Source of the DNA: an uncultured cyanobacterium
Lineage (GTDB): Bacteria; Cyanobacteriota; Cyanobacteriia; PCC-6307; Cyanobiaceae
Reading direction: 5' to 3'
Assembly: GCA_903871775.1 (NCBI GenBank)
Contig: CAIQIA010000016.1
Location: 62,001-126,000, forward strand
DNA: 64,000 nucleotides
A program made the translations under genes and the position numbers. Under the pieces are notes generated by a model. That model was not told where the DNA came from. It was given only the letters and a program-made list of their open reading frames with translations, and did no database searches. Shown here one piece after another: positions 18,458 to 26,441 of this stretch; positions within the stretch are counted from its first letter, which is position 1, and every line of letters begins with the position of its first letter.

Positions 18458-19147
18458 CTATCCGGCCTGTCGCCGGGGCGCCCCACGACGGTCGGCCAGC
18501 ACCTGCAGCACCTGACGCCAGGGCACCCCGTGCTGGGCGAGGGCCACCTGCAGATGGAAGACCAGATCGGCGGCCTCAGCGGCGATGGCCGCGCTGTCGT
18601 CGTCCTTGCAGGCCATCACGAACTCGGCGCCCTCCTCGCCGATCTTCTTGAGGATGCGGTTGTCGCCCCCCTCGAACAGGCGATTGACGTAGCTGCCGGC
18701 CTCGGGAAGCCGCTGCCGCTGCTCGATCACCCGGAACAGCTCGCTGCAGGCATCCGCCGGGGGCAGCGGGGCCTCGGCTCCGCCCGACGGCGGCTCAGCG
18801 CCTGACCCGAAGAAACAGCTGGGGGCGCCCGTGTGGCAGGCGCCGCCCCCCAGCTGCTCGACCGTCAGCAACAGCACGTCGGCGTCGCAGTCGTAGCGCA
18901 CCCCCCGCAGCCGCTGGATCTGGCCGCTGGTGGCGCCCTTGTGCCACAGCTCCTGCCGCGAGCGGCTCCAGTAATGCACCTCGGCGGTGGCCAGGCTGCG
19001 GGCGATGGCCTCGCGGTTCATCCAGGCCACCATCAGCACCGAGCCATCGAGCCAGTCCTGGGCGATGGCCGGCAGCAGGCCGGCCCCATCGAAGCGCAGA
19101 TGCTCCATCGGCAGGGGCGCGAGGGGGGGCAGGCTCGGCGGGGTCAT
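18458..19147 (-). CDS. hisIE: Bifunctional phosphoribosyl-AMP cyclohydrolase / phosphoribosyl-ATP pyrophosphatase
   Basis: VLMVAWMNREAIARSLATAEVHYWSRSRQELWHKGATSGQIQRLRGVRYDCDADVLLLTVEQ...CHTGAPSCFF plus HisE domain EEGAEFVMACKDDD. Confidence 0.96.
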   Translation of the reverse strand: MTPPSLPPLAPLPMEHLRFDGAGLLPAIAQDWLDGSVLMVAWMNREAIARSLATAEVHYWSRSRQELWHKGATSGQIQRLRGVRYDCDADVLLLTVEQLGGGACHTGAPSCFFGSGAEPPSGGAEAPLPPADACSELFRVIEQRQRLPEAGSYVNRLFEGGDNRILKKIGEEGAEFVMACKDDDSAAIAAEAADLVFHLQVALAQHGVPWRQVLQVLADRRGAPRRQAG

Positions 19148-19197
19148 GGCCGCAGGGGAGACTGAAGCTCTCAGCCTTGCAGCCCACGGTCGACGCC

Positions 19198-19653
19198 ATG
19201 CACACCTGCAGCAAGCGGTTCGGCGGCTTTCCCTGCTGCCATCGCCAGCCCGACCATCCGGGCCACTGCCGCTTCGTGCACGGCTACGACCGCAGCTTCA
19301 CCTGCTGGTTCGGCGCCCGGGAGCTGGATGTCCACGGGTTCGTGGTCGATTTCTCGAGCCTGCGCCCCCTGCGCCGCCTCCTCGAGGAGCAGTTCGACCA
19401 CACCTTTCTGGTGCGGGGCGATGATCCGCTTCTCGAGCACTGGCGGCGGCTGCACGATCTCGGCGCCCTCGATCTGCGGGTGATGGACAACGTGGGCATG
19501 GAAGCCAGCGCCCTCTGGGTCTGGGAGCAGGCCAATGCGCTGCTGCGGGAGCGCGACGGCGGCCGCAGCTGGTGCTGGCGGGTCGAAGCCCGCGAGAACG
19601 ACCAGAATGCCGCCCGCTGGGACGCCCTGCCGCCATGGTGTGCCTTGCCCTGA
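19198..19653 (+). CDS. 6-pyruvoyl-tetrahydropterin / 6-carboxytetrahydropterin synthase family
   Basis: KRFGGFPCCHRQPDHPGHCRFVHGYDRSFTCWFGARELDVHGFVVDFSSLRPL...LEEQFDHTFLV is a QueD/PTPS-like fold. Confidence 0.88.
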   Translation: MHTCSKRFGGFPCCHRQPDHPGHCRFVHGYDRSFTCWFGARELDVHGFVVDFSSLRPLRRLLEEQFDHTFLVRGDDPLLEHWRRLHDLGALDLRVMDNVGMEASALWVWEQANALLRERDGGRSWCWRVEARENDQNAARWDALPPWCALP

Positions 19654-20621
19654 TGCAGCCGTCAGCCGAACAGCTGGCCACCGCCTGGGCCATCTTTCAG
19701 GGCCTGCTGGTGGAGGCCCTGCCCTTTCTGCTGATCGGGGTGACCCTGGCGACCCTGGCCCGGGCCTGGGATCCCCGGGGCCGGTGGCTGCAGAGGCTGC
19801 CCTCGGGCGGCGTGGCCGGCGCCCTGACCGGTGCCCTGCTGGGGTTCGCCCTGCCGGCCTGTGAATGCGGCAATGTGCCCGTGGCCCGGCGGCTGCTGGC
19901 CTCCGGCGCACCGCTGGCCGCGGCCTTCGGCTTTCTCTTTGCGGCACCGGTTCTCAATCCGATCGTGCTGATCGCCACCTGGGCGGCCTTCCCCGACCGC
20001 CCGTGGCTGCTGCTGCTGCGCCCCCTGGGAAGCCTGCTGATCGCCCTGGCGGTCACGGCCCTGCTGCTGCTGCTCCCCGAATCGGGGCTGCTGACGCCGG
20101 ATCTGCTGGCCGAGCGCCGACTGGTGCAGCCGCTGGGGGAGGTCAGCCTGCTGGAGCGCCGGGCGGGGCTGCTGGGACCGGAGGCAGCCCTGACACCGCC
20201 CGCCGCCCCGGGCCCACCCGCCCCTGCTGCCCTGCTGGACCACGGCGCCCGGGAGTTCCTGGAGCTGGGTGCTCTGCTGGTGCTGGGCAGTGGGGTGGCG
20301 GCCCTGCTGCAGACCCTGATCCCTAGGGATCTCTTTCTCGCCCTTGGTCAGGCCCCGACCCTCTCGGTGCTGAGCCTGATGCTGCTGGCCCTGCTGGTCA
20401 GCGTCTGCTCGAGCGTCGATGCTTTTCTGGCCCTGGGCTTTGCAGCCCAGGTGACCCCAGGGGCCCTGCTGGCCTTTCTGCTGCTCGGCCCGGTGATTGA
20501 CCTGAAGAGCCTCAGCCTCTTCGGACGCATTCTCAGGCCCCGGGCCCTGGCCATCACCCTGGCCGCCGTGGCCCTGGCCGTGCTGATCATGGGTCAATGG
20601 CTCAACCTCGCCCTGCTGTGA
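19653..20621 (+). CDS. Permease, UPF0718/DUF318 family
   Basis: GLLVEALPFLLIGVTLATLARAW...ALPACECGNVPVARRLLASGAPLAAAFGFLFAAPVLNPIVLIATW; TGATG overlap with the preceding gene. Confidence 0.9.
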   Translation: MQPSAEQLATAWAIFQGLLVEALPFLLIGVTLATLARAWDPRGRWLQRLPSGGVAGALTGALLGFALPACECGNVPVARRLLASGAPLAAAFGFLFAAPVLNPIVLIATWAAFPDRPWLLLLRPLGSLLIALAVTALLLLLPESGLLTPDLLAERRLVQPLGEVSLLERRAGLLGPEAALTPPAAPGPPAPAALLDHGAREFLELGALLVLGSGVAALLQTLIPRDLFLALGQAPTLSVLSLMLLALLVSVCSSVDAFLALGFAAQVTPGALLAFLLLGPVIDLKSLSLFGRILRPRALAITLAAVALAVLIMGQWLNLALL

Positions 20622-21283
20622 TCCCGTGGCCGCCGCTGGTGCTGGCCGTCTGGGGACTGGTGCTGCTGCAGGCCTGGGGGTCAGGTCGGCTGCACGTGCT
20701 GCTGCAGCCTGACTTTCACGCCCTGGTGCTGGTGGCGGGGCTGGTGCTGGTGCTGCTGGCGCTGGCAGGGCTGCGCTGGCCCGCCGGAATCAGCCGGCGG
20801 CGGCCCGCCCCGGCGGCGCTGGTGCTGCTGGTGACCGCGGCGCTGGTGCTGGCCGTGCCCCCCAGGCCGTCGCTGTCGACCCTGGCGGCGAACCGGGGTG
20901 CGGCGGATCCCGGCAACGACGGCCTGACCTTTCTGCTGCCCCCGGAACAACGCACCCTCACCGACTGGGTGCGGCTGTTGCGACAGCAACCCGATCCCCG
21001 GCTCTGGCAAGGAGAACCGGTGCGGGTGAGCGGCTTCGTGCTGGCCCAGCCCGACGGGCCACCCTCCCTCGCCAGGATGATGGTGCGCTGCTGCCTGGCG
21101 GACGCCACGCCCATCAGCCTGCCCGTGCGCTGGCCCCCCAAGGATCCACCCCCCGCCCCGGACCGCTGGCTGGCCGTGGAGGGGGTGATGGGCGTGGAGC
21201 GGCACCAGGGGGAGGAACGCAGTGTGCTGCTGGTCCGCCGCCTGCGGTCGATCGCGGAGCCGGCCCGCCCGCTCGAACCATGA
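20597..21283 (+). CDS. TIGR03943/DUF1980-like membrane-anchored protein (partner of UPF0718 permease)
   Basis: Two N-terminal TM helices then soluble domain GEPVRVSGFVLAQPDGPPSLARMMVRCCLADATPISLPVRWP; overlaps the permease 3' end. Confidence 0.82.
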   Translation: MAQPRPAVIPWPPLVLAVWGLVLLQAWGSGRLHVLLQPDFHALVLVAGLVLVLLALAGLRWPAGISRRRPAPAALVLLVTAALVLAVPPRPSLSTLAANRGAADPGNDGLTFLLPPEQRTLTDWVRLLRQQPDPRLWQGEPVRVSGFVLAQPDGPPSLARMMVRCCLADATPISLPVRWPPKDPPPAPDRWLAVEGVMGVERHQGEERSVLLVRRLRSIAEPARPLEP

Positions 21284-22581
21284 ATCCACGCATCTGGATC
21301 TCCCTGGGCGCTGCCGGCGGCCTGGCGGTGCTGCAGCAGCAGCTGCTGTTGCGCCAGCCCCCCCGCCTGCTGGAGGTGAGCAGCCAGCCGGCCGGCTCGG
21401 GGATGGCGGCGCTGCAGCTGCGTTTCAGCCGGCCGATGGCGATGGCCAGCCTGCGGCAGGACCTGCGGCTGGAGCCGCCGAGACGGTTCGAGCTGCTGGG
21501 GGATGGCCAGCGGCTGCGATTGCAGCTGCCGGTCGCAGGCCCCATCGAGGGTCCCCTGCGGCTGCGGGTGGCCGGACGCGACGGTCGCGGGCAGCCCCTC
21601 AGCCCGCGGACCCTGCTCTGGGACCCGCGGCCCCGGCTTGTGGCCGCCAGGCCTGACGGCGCGGTCGACCGGCTGGACCGATGGGACGGTGAGCGCTGGC
21701 GCCCCCTGGGCCGCAGCGCCGGTCCGGTGCAGACCCTCGAGGTCCTGGGGGATGGCAACGGCGTGGCAGTTGTGACGTCGGCGGACCCGATGGCCCTGCA
21801 GGTGTGGCGCCACGGGCTCGACGCCGGCAGCCGCCCCGTCAGGCCGCAGCGCCTGGGGAACCAGCCCCTGCTGTTCGCCCACCTGAGCAGCGACCAGCAG
21901 GGTGGGCTGCTGGTGCAGGCGGGATCCCGGCAGGGGAAGGTGTCGGTGGCCCTCTGGCCACCGAAGGGCAGACCGCAGACGCTTGATCTCAAGGGCAGCG
22001 GTCCGATCCGGCTGCTGCCCCAGGGGGGACGGGTGGTGGTCCCGGAGAGGGACGGGCTGGCCCTGCGCACCCTGCCACCGCTGCCACCGCGTCGCTCCTT
22101 CCTGCCGGGCAGCCGGGACCTGAGCAGCTTCTGCCCCGAAGCCGGACGGGCCCTGCTGGTGCGCCACTGGCCCGACTACCGCCGCTCGATCGAATGGCTG
22201 GAACCGGGCCGACCGCCGCGGCAGCTCTGGATCGGCGAGGAAGCCGTGGTGGCCACCGCCTGCGCCGGTGGCGGCGACGGTCTCTGGGCCCTGCTGATCA
22301 GTGGCCTGGCGACGCCCAGGCTGGAGCTGCTGACCCTGCAGCGCCAGGGGGGCACCGGACAGCGCCGGATCCTGGAGGGCCTCGAACTGGAGCCCGGCAC
22401 CGGGCTGTCCCACGACCCGACCCGCCGGCGGCTGCTGCTGCAGGTGCGACGGCAGAGCGATCCCGCCGCCGGATCCCGGGCCGCCCTGGTCGATCCGGCC
22501 AGCGGCCGTGTGCAGCTGCTGCCCGGCCCCGTGCGCCAGGTGGCCTGGCTGCCTGCCGCCGGGCCCGGGCCGGCTCCCTAG
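21280..22581 (+). CDS. Uncharacterised 433-aa protein, predicted extracytoplasmic, beta-rich/propeller-like
   Basis: ATGA overlap with the upstream gene; N-terminal hydrophobic segment; Ig-like LEVSSQPAGSGMAALQLRFSRPM segment; repeated short beta-type blocks. Confidence 0.75.
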   Translation: MNPRIWISLGAAGGLAVLQQQLLLRQPPRLLEVSSQPAGSGMAALQLRFSRPMAMASLRQDLRLEPPRRFELLGDGQRLRLQLPVAGPIEGPLRLRVAGRDGRGQPLSPRTLLWDPRPRLVAARPDGAVDRLDRWDGERWRPLGRSAGPVQTLEVLGDGNGVAVVTSADPMALQVWRHGLDAGSRPVRPQRLGNQPLLFAHLSSDQQGGLLVQAGSRQGKVSVALWPPKGRPQTLDLKGSGPIRLLPQGGRVVVPERDGLALRTLPPLPPRRSFLPGSRDLSSFCPEAGRALLVRHWPDYRRSIEWLEPGRPPRQLWIGEEAVVATACAGGGDGLWALLISGLATPRLELLTLQRQGGTGQRRILEGLELEPGTGLSHDPTRRRLLLQVRRQSDPAAGSRAALVDPASGRVQLLPGPVRQVAWLPAAGPGPAP

Positions 22582-22587
22582 GATCCG

Positions 22588-23043
22588 GTGAGGCTGTTGG
22601 GCACCGCGATGGCGCCGGCACTCACGGCACGACAGTCGGCACTGCTTGAGTTCCTGCGGTCGTGCGACGGGGAACTGAGCGGCCAGGCCCTGCACGGCCG
22701 CCTGCGGGAGGCGGGGGTGACCATCGGTCTGGCGACCGTGTACCGACACCTGCGGACCCTGCAGCAGCAGGGGCTGATCCGCTGCCGCCATCTGCCGAAC
22801 GGCGAAGCGCTGTACGCGCCCCTCGAGCGGGATGTGCACCATCTCACCTGCCTCGAGTGCGGCCGCAGCAGCGAACTGCCCCTCTGCCCCGTCGGCTCGG
22901 TCAGCGTGGGCGAACACCTGCCTGCAGGGTTCCAGCCGCTCTTTCACACTCTGGAGATCTATGGGCTGTGCGCTGGCTGCGCTGCGCCAGCGGCTGCCCT
23001 GCCAACGCGCGAACCGACCCCCGACCGTGACGGCGCCGAGTAA
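22588..23043 (+). CDS. zur: Fur family transcriptional regulator, likely Zur
   Basis: GVTIGLATVYRHLRTLQQQGLI winged helix; HHLTCLECG...LCAGC zinc ligands; located in a zinc gene block. Start codon not certain (also ATG at 22609). Confidence 0.85.
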   Translation: MRLLGTAMAPALTARQSALLEFLRSCDGELSGQALHGRLREAGVTIGLATVYRHLRTLQQQGLIRCRHLPNGEALYAPLERDVHHLTCLECGRSSELPLCPVGSVSVGEHLPAGFQPLFHTLEIYGLCAGCAAPAAALPTREPTPDRDGAE

Positions 23044-23046
23044 AAC

Positions 23047-23060
23047 GGGAATCATTCTCA
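23047..23060. promoter_or_regulatory. Candidate Zur box upstream of the outer-membrane-like protein gene
   Basis: GGGAATCATTCTCA, near-palindrome sharing GGGAATCATTC with the znuA box, 18 bp upstream of the ATG at 23078. Confidence 0.68.
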
Positions 23061-23077
23061 GAGCGATCGTCTCCGCC

Positions 23078-23860
23078 ATGGCTTCCCTTCAGCGTCGTGT
23101 CCCGCGGACCCTGCGCTGGCGTTGCGCCCTGATCGTGGGATTGGCCCTGGCAGCCCCCACCGGCCTCCGGGCTGAAGAGAGCGAACCCGCCCTGCGGCCA
23201 GGGTTCTTCGTGAATGCGGAGCAAAGCGGTGCCTGGACGGGGCTCGGCATCGACCCGACCTGGACCACCCCTCGCCTGGGCTACCGGCAGCCGGGCGACA
23301 CCCTCGACTGGTCTGTGCAGCTGGGGCCCCGTTTCGTGGGGGCCGAGCGCACCGACTGGACAGCCAAGCTCGAGATGGCCTGGCGTCCCGCGGGCGCCCT
23401 CGAGCTCTACGGCGAATGGGAACCGGCGATCAGCACCGCCCGCGGCGACAGCGGCCTGTACCAGGAAGCCAAGGCCGGGGTGGTGATCAACCTGGGTTCA
23501 GGCCCGGTCAACTTCGACGACGTGCAGGACTTCGCCAGCGTCGCTCGCGGGCTCTATCTCAAGGTCGAACAACAGGGGGCCTGGGGCGTGGGCGGGCGTC
23601 AGGAGCTGGTGAGCGCCAGCCCAAGGCTGGGCTGGGCCTTCGAAAAAGCCCCCGTCAGCCTTGCCGTCGAGGCCGGCCCGGGGTTTCTGTTCTCGGGCAG
23701 CGGTGATCAGCGCACCGACCTCCTCGGGAAGGTGGATCTGGGCATCAGCCTCAGTGATCGCTGGGAGCTCTATCTGGAGTACGAGCCCAGCGTCGGCTTC
23801 GTGGCCGAGGAACGCGGCTGGGTGCATCGCCTCAAGGGAGGTGTGGTGTTCGCGTTCTGA
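23078..23860 (+). CDS. Outer-membrane beta-barrel-like exported protein
   Basis: Signal peptide (LIVGLALAAPTGLRAEE), alternating amphipathic strands, terminal aromatic KGGVVFAF (BAM-type C-terminal Phe). Confidence 0.75.
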   Translation: MASLQRRVPRTLRWRCALIVGLALAAPTGLRAEESEPALRPGFFVNAEQSGAWTGLGIDPTWTTPRLGYRQPGDTLDWSVQLGPRFVGAERTDWTAKLEMAWRPAGALELYGEWEPAISTARGDSGLYQEAKAGVVINLGSGPVNFDDVQDFASVARGLYLKVEQQGAWGVGGRQELVSASPRLGWAFEKAPVSLAVEAGPGFLFSGSGDQRTDLLGKVDLGISLSDRWELYLEYEPSVGFVAEERGWVHRLKGGVVFAF

Positions 23861-23907
23861 GGCTCCTAGCGTCAGAAGGACCCGTCACGATCCGGCCCGC
23901 CGTCACC

Positions 23908-24981
23908 ATGTCCGCCCGCCCCCCAGCCCTGCCCGTCACGATCCTCACGGGATTCCTGGGCGCAGGCAAGACGACACTGCTCAACCACATCCTCTCCAAC
24001 CAGGAGGGGGTGCGCACGGCGGTTCTGGTGAACGAGTTCGGGGAGATCGGCATCGACAACGATCTGATCATCACCAGTTCGGATGACACCGTCGAGCTGA
24101 GCAACGGCTGCATCTGCTGCACCATCAACGATGAGCTGCTGCAGGCCGTGTACCGGGTGTTGGAACGCCCCGACCCGGTGGATTACCTGGTGGTCGAGAC
24201 CACCGGCCTGGCGGATCCGCTGCCGGTGGCCATGACCTTTCTCGGCAGCGACCTGCGGGATCTCACCCGGCTGGACTCGATCATCACGCTGATCGATGCT
24301 GAGAACTTCGATGCGGCAGCCCTGACCACCGAGGTCGGCCGGGCCCAGGTGCTCTACGGCGACATCCTGCTGCTCAACAAGAGCGATCTGGTGGGCGAGG
24401 AGGCACTGCAGGCCGTCGAGCGGCAGCTGGCCGGCATCAAGACCTCGCCGCGGATCCTGCGTTCGGTGAAGGGGCAGGTGCCACTGCAGCTGCTGCTGAG
24501 CGTCGGCCTGTTCGAATCCGATCGCGTCGCGGCCCCGAAACCGGAACCGCCGGCGGAGGACCACAGCGCCTGCGACCACGACCACGGGCACTGCACCCAT
24601 GACCATGACCATGACCATGGTCACCACAACCATGACCATGGTCACCATCACCATGGCGAGGCGTCAGCGGGTGCCATCGAAGGCTTCACCTCCCTGTCGT
24701 TCCGCAGCGACAAACCCTTCTCCCTGCGCAAGTTCCAGTCGTTCCTCGACCACCAGATGCCGGCGGCGGTCTTCCGCGCCAAGGGGATCCTCTGGTTCAA
24801 CGAAAGCGAACGCCGGCACGTCTTTCACCTGGCGGGCAAGCGCTTCTCGATCGACGACAGCGACTGGGAGGGCCCCCGCAGCAACCAGCTGGTGCTGATC
24901 GGTCGCGACCTCGACCACGACCGCCTGCGGCGGGAGATCAGCGCCTGCCTGGCACCGGATGCGGGAAAGGGCTTCGGCTGA
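23908..24981 (+). CDS. CobW-family metallochaperone GTPase with His-rich insert
   Basis: GFLGAGKTTLLNHIL Walker A, NGCICCTI CxCC motif, NKSDLV, His/Asp-rich linker HSACDHDHGHCTHDHDHDHGHHNHDHGHHHHGE. Confidence 0.95.
   Translation: MSARPPALPVTILTGFLGAGKTTLLNHILSNQEGVRTAVLVNEFGEIGIDNDLIITSSDDTVELSNGCICCTINDELLQAVYRVLERPDPVDYLVVETTGLADPLPVAMTFLGSDLRDLTRLDSIITLIDAENFDAAALTTEVGRAQVLYGDILLLNKSDLVGEEALQAVERQLAGIKTSPRILRSVKGQVPLQLLLSVGLFESDRVAAPKPEPPAEDHSACDHDHGHCTHDHDHDHGHHNHDHGHHHHGEASAGAIEGFTSLSFRSDKPFSLRKFQSFLDHQMPAAVFRAKGILWFNESERRHVFHLAGKRFSIDDSDWEGPRSNQLVLIGRDLDHDRLRREISACLAPDAGKGFG
24599..24656 (+). repeat. In-frame short tandem repeats encoding a His/Asp-rich linker
   Basis: ATGACCATGACCATGACCATGGTCACCACAACCATGACCATGGTCACCATCACCATGG; a direct repeat of ACCATGACCATGGTCACC variants within the cobW gene. 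Confidence 0.8.
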
Positions 24982-24994
24982 ACCGTCGGGAGCG

Positions 24995-25115
24995 CAGCCG
25001 ATGGCGATACTGGAACAGGGCCTTGAGGAAAGTCCGGTGCGACTCCGGCGCTGTCCCGCAACTGTGACCACCCGCCGGGGTGCAGCCAGAACGCTCGCGG
25101 TCCCGTCGTGAACCC
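24995..25115 (+). ncRNA. Cobalamin riboswitch
   Basis: GAGGAAAGTCCGGTGCGACTCCGGCGCTGTCCCGCAACTGTGACCACC...GCAGCCAGAACGC is the AdoCbl riboswitch core (CCGGTGCGACTCCGG hairpin, CGCAACTGTGA, B12-box-like GCCAG). Boundaries approximate. Confidence 0.87.
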
Positions 25116-25145
25116 TTCTCCTGCCGGCGCGGACCGGCTGCCCTG

Positions 25146-25742
25146 ATGACCCTTCCGATCTCCCCGCTGTCCCGCCGTGGGCTGCTGCTGCCGGCCCTCG
25201 CCGGCATCGGCTGCGCCGCCCTCTCGGCTCTGCCGGCCCAGGCCCATGGCCAGGCCGCTGGGGATGCGGCCGCCGGCCTGCTCCACCCCCTGCTCGGCCC
25301 TGATCACCTGCTGTTGTGGCTCGGCCTCGGCGCCCTGGGGTCGAAGGCCGGCCATCGCTGGCTGCTCTGGGGCGGTGCCGGCGGCGCCCTGGGGGGGGTG
25401 CTGGGCTCCCTGGGGGTGACCCTGCCCCTGGCCGAGCCCCTGGCGGGCCTGGCGGTGGCGGTGCTGGGCCTGCTGCTGCTGCTGCTGATCAGCCGTGGCG
25501 GCACGGTCGCCGCCCTCCCCCTCGGGGGCCTCGTGGCCGGCAGCTGTGCCATCCATGGCCTGCTGCATGGCGCCGAGGGAAGCGGCGGGGCCGGCTGGTG
25601 GCTCGGACTGCTGCTGGGTTCGGTGGTGCTGGTGGCCACCGGCCGGGTCGCCTTCCCGCTGCTGGCCCGGCACTGGCAACCCCGGCTGGCCCTGGGGCTG
25701 GCCGCGGCGGGGCTGGTGCTCACAGGGCTCGCCCTGAACTGA
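25146..25742 (+). CDS. HupE/UreJ family protein (candidate Co/Ni permease)
   Basis: Signal-like N-terminus, AHG...GLLHPLLGPDHLLLWLGLGALG, AIHGLLHGAE; directly downstream of the cobalamin riboswitch. Confidence 0.9.
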   Translation: MTLPISPLSRRGLLLPALAGIGCAALSALPAQAHGQAAGDAAAGLLHPLLGPDHLLLWLGLGALGSKAGHRWLLWGGAGGALGGVLGSLGVTLPLAEPLAGLAVAVLGLLLLLLISRGGTVAALPLGGLVAGSCAIHGLLHGAEGSGGAGWWLGLLLGSVVLVATGRVAFPLLARHWQPRLALGLAAAGLVLTGLALN

Positions 25743-25797
25743 CGGCACTCCCCAGCCGGTGCAGGCTGGCTAGCATGCGACCAATGATGGAGCGGTG

Positions 25798-25941
25798 ATG
25801 CTGGAGCTTTCCTTGCTGGGGCTGGTGCTGATCTCCATCGCCCTCGTCCTCAGCTGGGACGCCGATTCCGATGACGACGATTCCAGCGGCGGGCTGCTGC
25901 AGCCCGCCCTGGTGCCGGTGCGGGTGCGGCGCCAGCGCTGA
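25798..25941 (+). CDS. Small single-TM hypothetical protein (47 aa)
   Basis: MLELSLLGLVLISIALVLSWDADSDDDDSSGGLLQPALVPVRVRRQR; absent from the ORF track because of length; one hydrophobic helix then acidic linker. Confidence 0.5.
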   Translation: MLELSLLGLVLISIALVLSWDADSDDDDSSGGLLQPALVPVRVRRQR

Positions 25942-25954
25942 CCCGTTCCTCCCT

Positions 25955-26416
25955 TCAGATTGCCGCTGACGGCTCGCCGGTGAGGCCCGCACAGGTCGGG
26001 CAGAGTCCGCGGACCGTCAGCCGTGAACTGAGGAGCCTGAAGCCATGGTGCACAGCGGCCCGGCTGCCGGCATCCAGCACTTCAGGGCTCTCGAATTCTT
26101 CCGTGCGACCGCAGGCGGCGCAGAGCAGATGGTGATGGTCATCGTCGTCGGCGGTGGCCAGCTCGAAGCGGCGGCTCCCCTCCGGCAACTCCAGTTCGCG
26201 CAGCAGGTCGAGGCTGGAGAGCAGCCTCAGGGTGCGGTACACGGTGGCCAGCGACACCCGCGAGTCGGCCCGCAGCAGCTGCTGGTGCACGTCTTCGGCA
26301 CTGAGGTGATGACCGGCCCCCACCCGTTCGAAGAGCTCGAGAATCCGCTGGCGCTGGGGGGTGAGCCGCTGGCCGCGATGGTTGAGGTCGTGGCGCAGAT
26401 TCCCGGAAACAGCCAA
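25955..26416 (-). CDS. Fur family transcriptional regulator
   Basis: RLTPQRQRILELFERVGAGHHLSAEDVHQQLL...VSLATVYRTLRLLSSLDLL, DDDHHHLLCAACG, LCPTC. TTG or another upstream start. Confidence 0.9.
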   Translation of the reverse strand: MAVSGNLRHDLNHRGQRLTPQRQRILELFERVGAGHHLSAEDVHQQLLRADSRVSLATVYRTLRLLSSLDLLRELELPEGSRRFELATADDDDHHHLLCAACGRTEEFESPEVLDAGSRAAVHHGFRLLSSRLTVRGLCPTCAGLTGEPSAAI

Positions 26417-26441
26417 GGGTCCGCCCTCGCTGTTCTCAACA

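Noticed and set aside
20716-23079. 787-aa minus-strand ORF across the UPF0718/TIGR03943/433-aa/Zur region
   Set aside because: Antisense artefact of GC-rich codon bias; plus-strand genes have family motifs and tight operon junctions.
24599-24656. Short repeats resembling a mini CRISPR or promoter operator array
   Set aside because: In-frame coding repeats for the CobW His/Asp-rich linker; no spacers and no Cas genes anywhere in the window.
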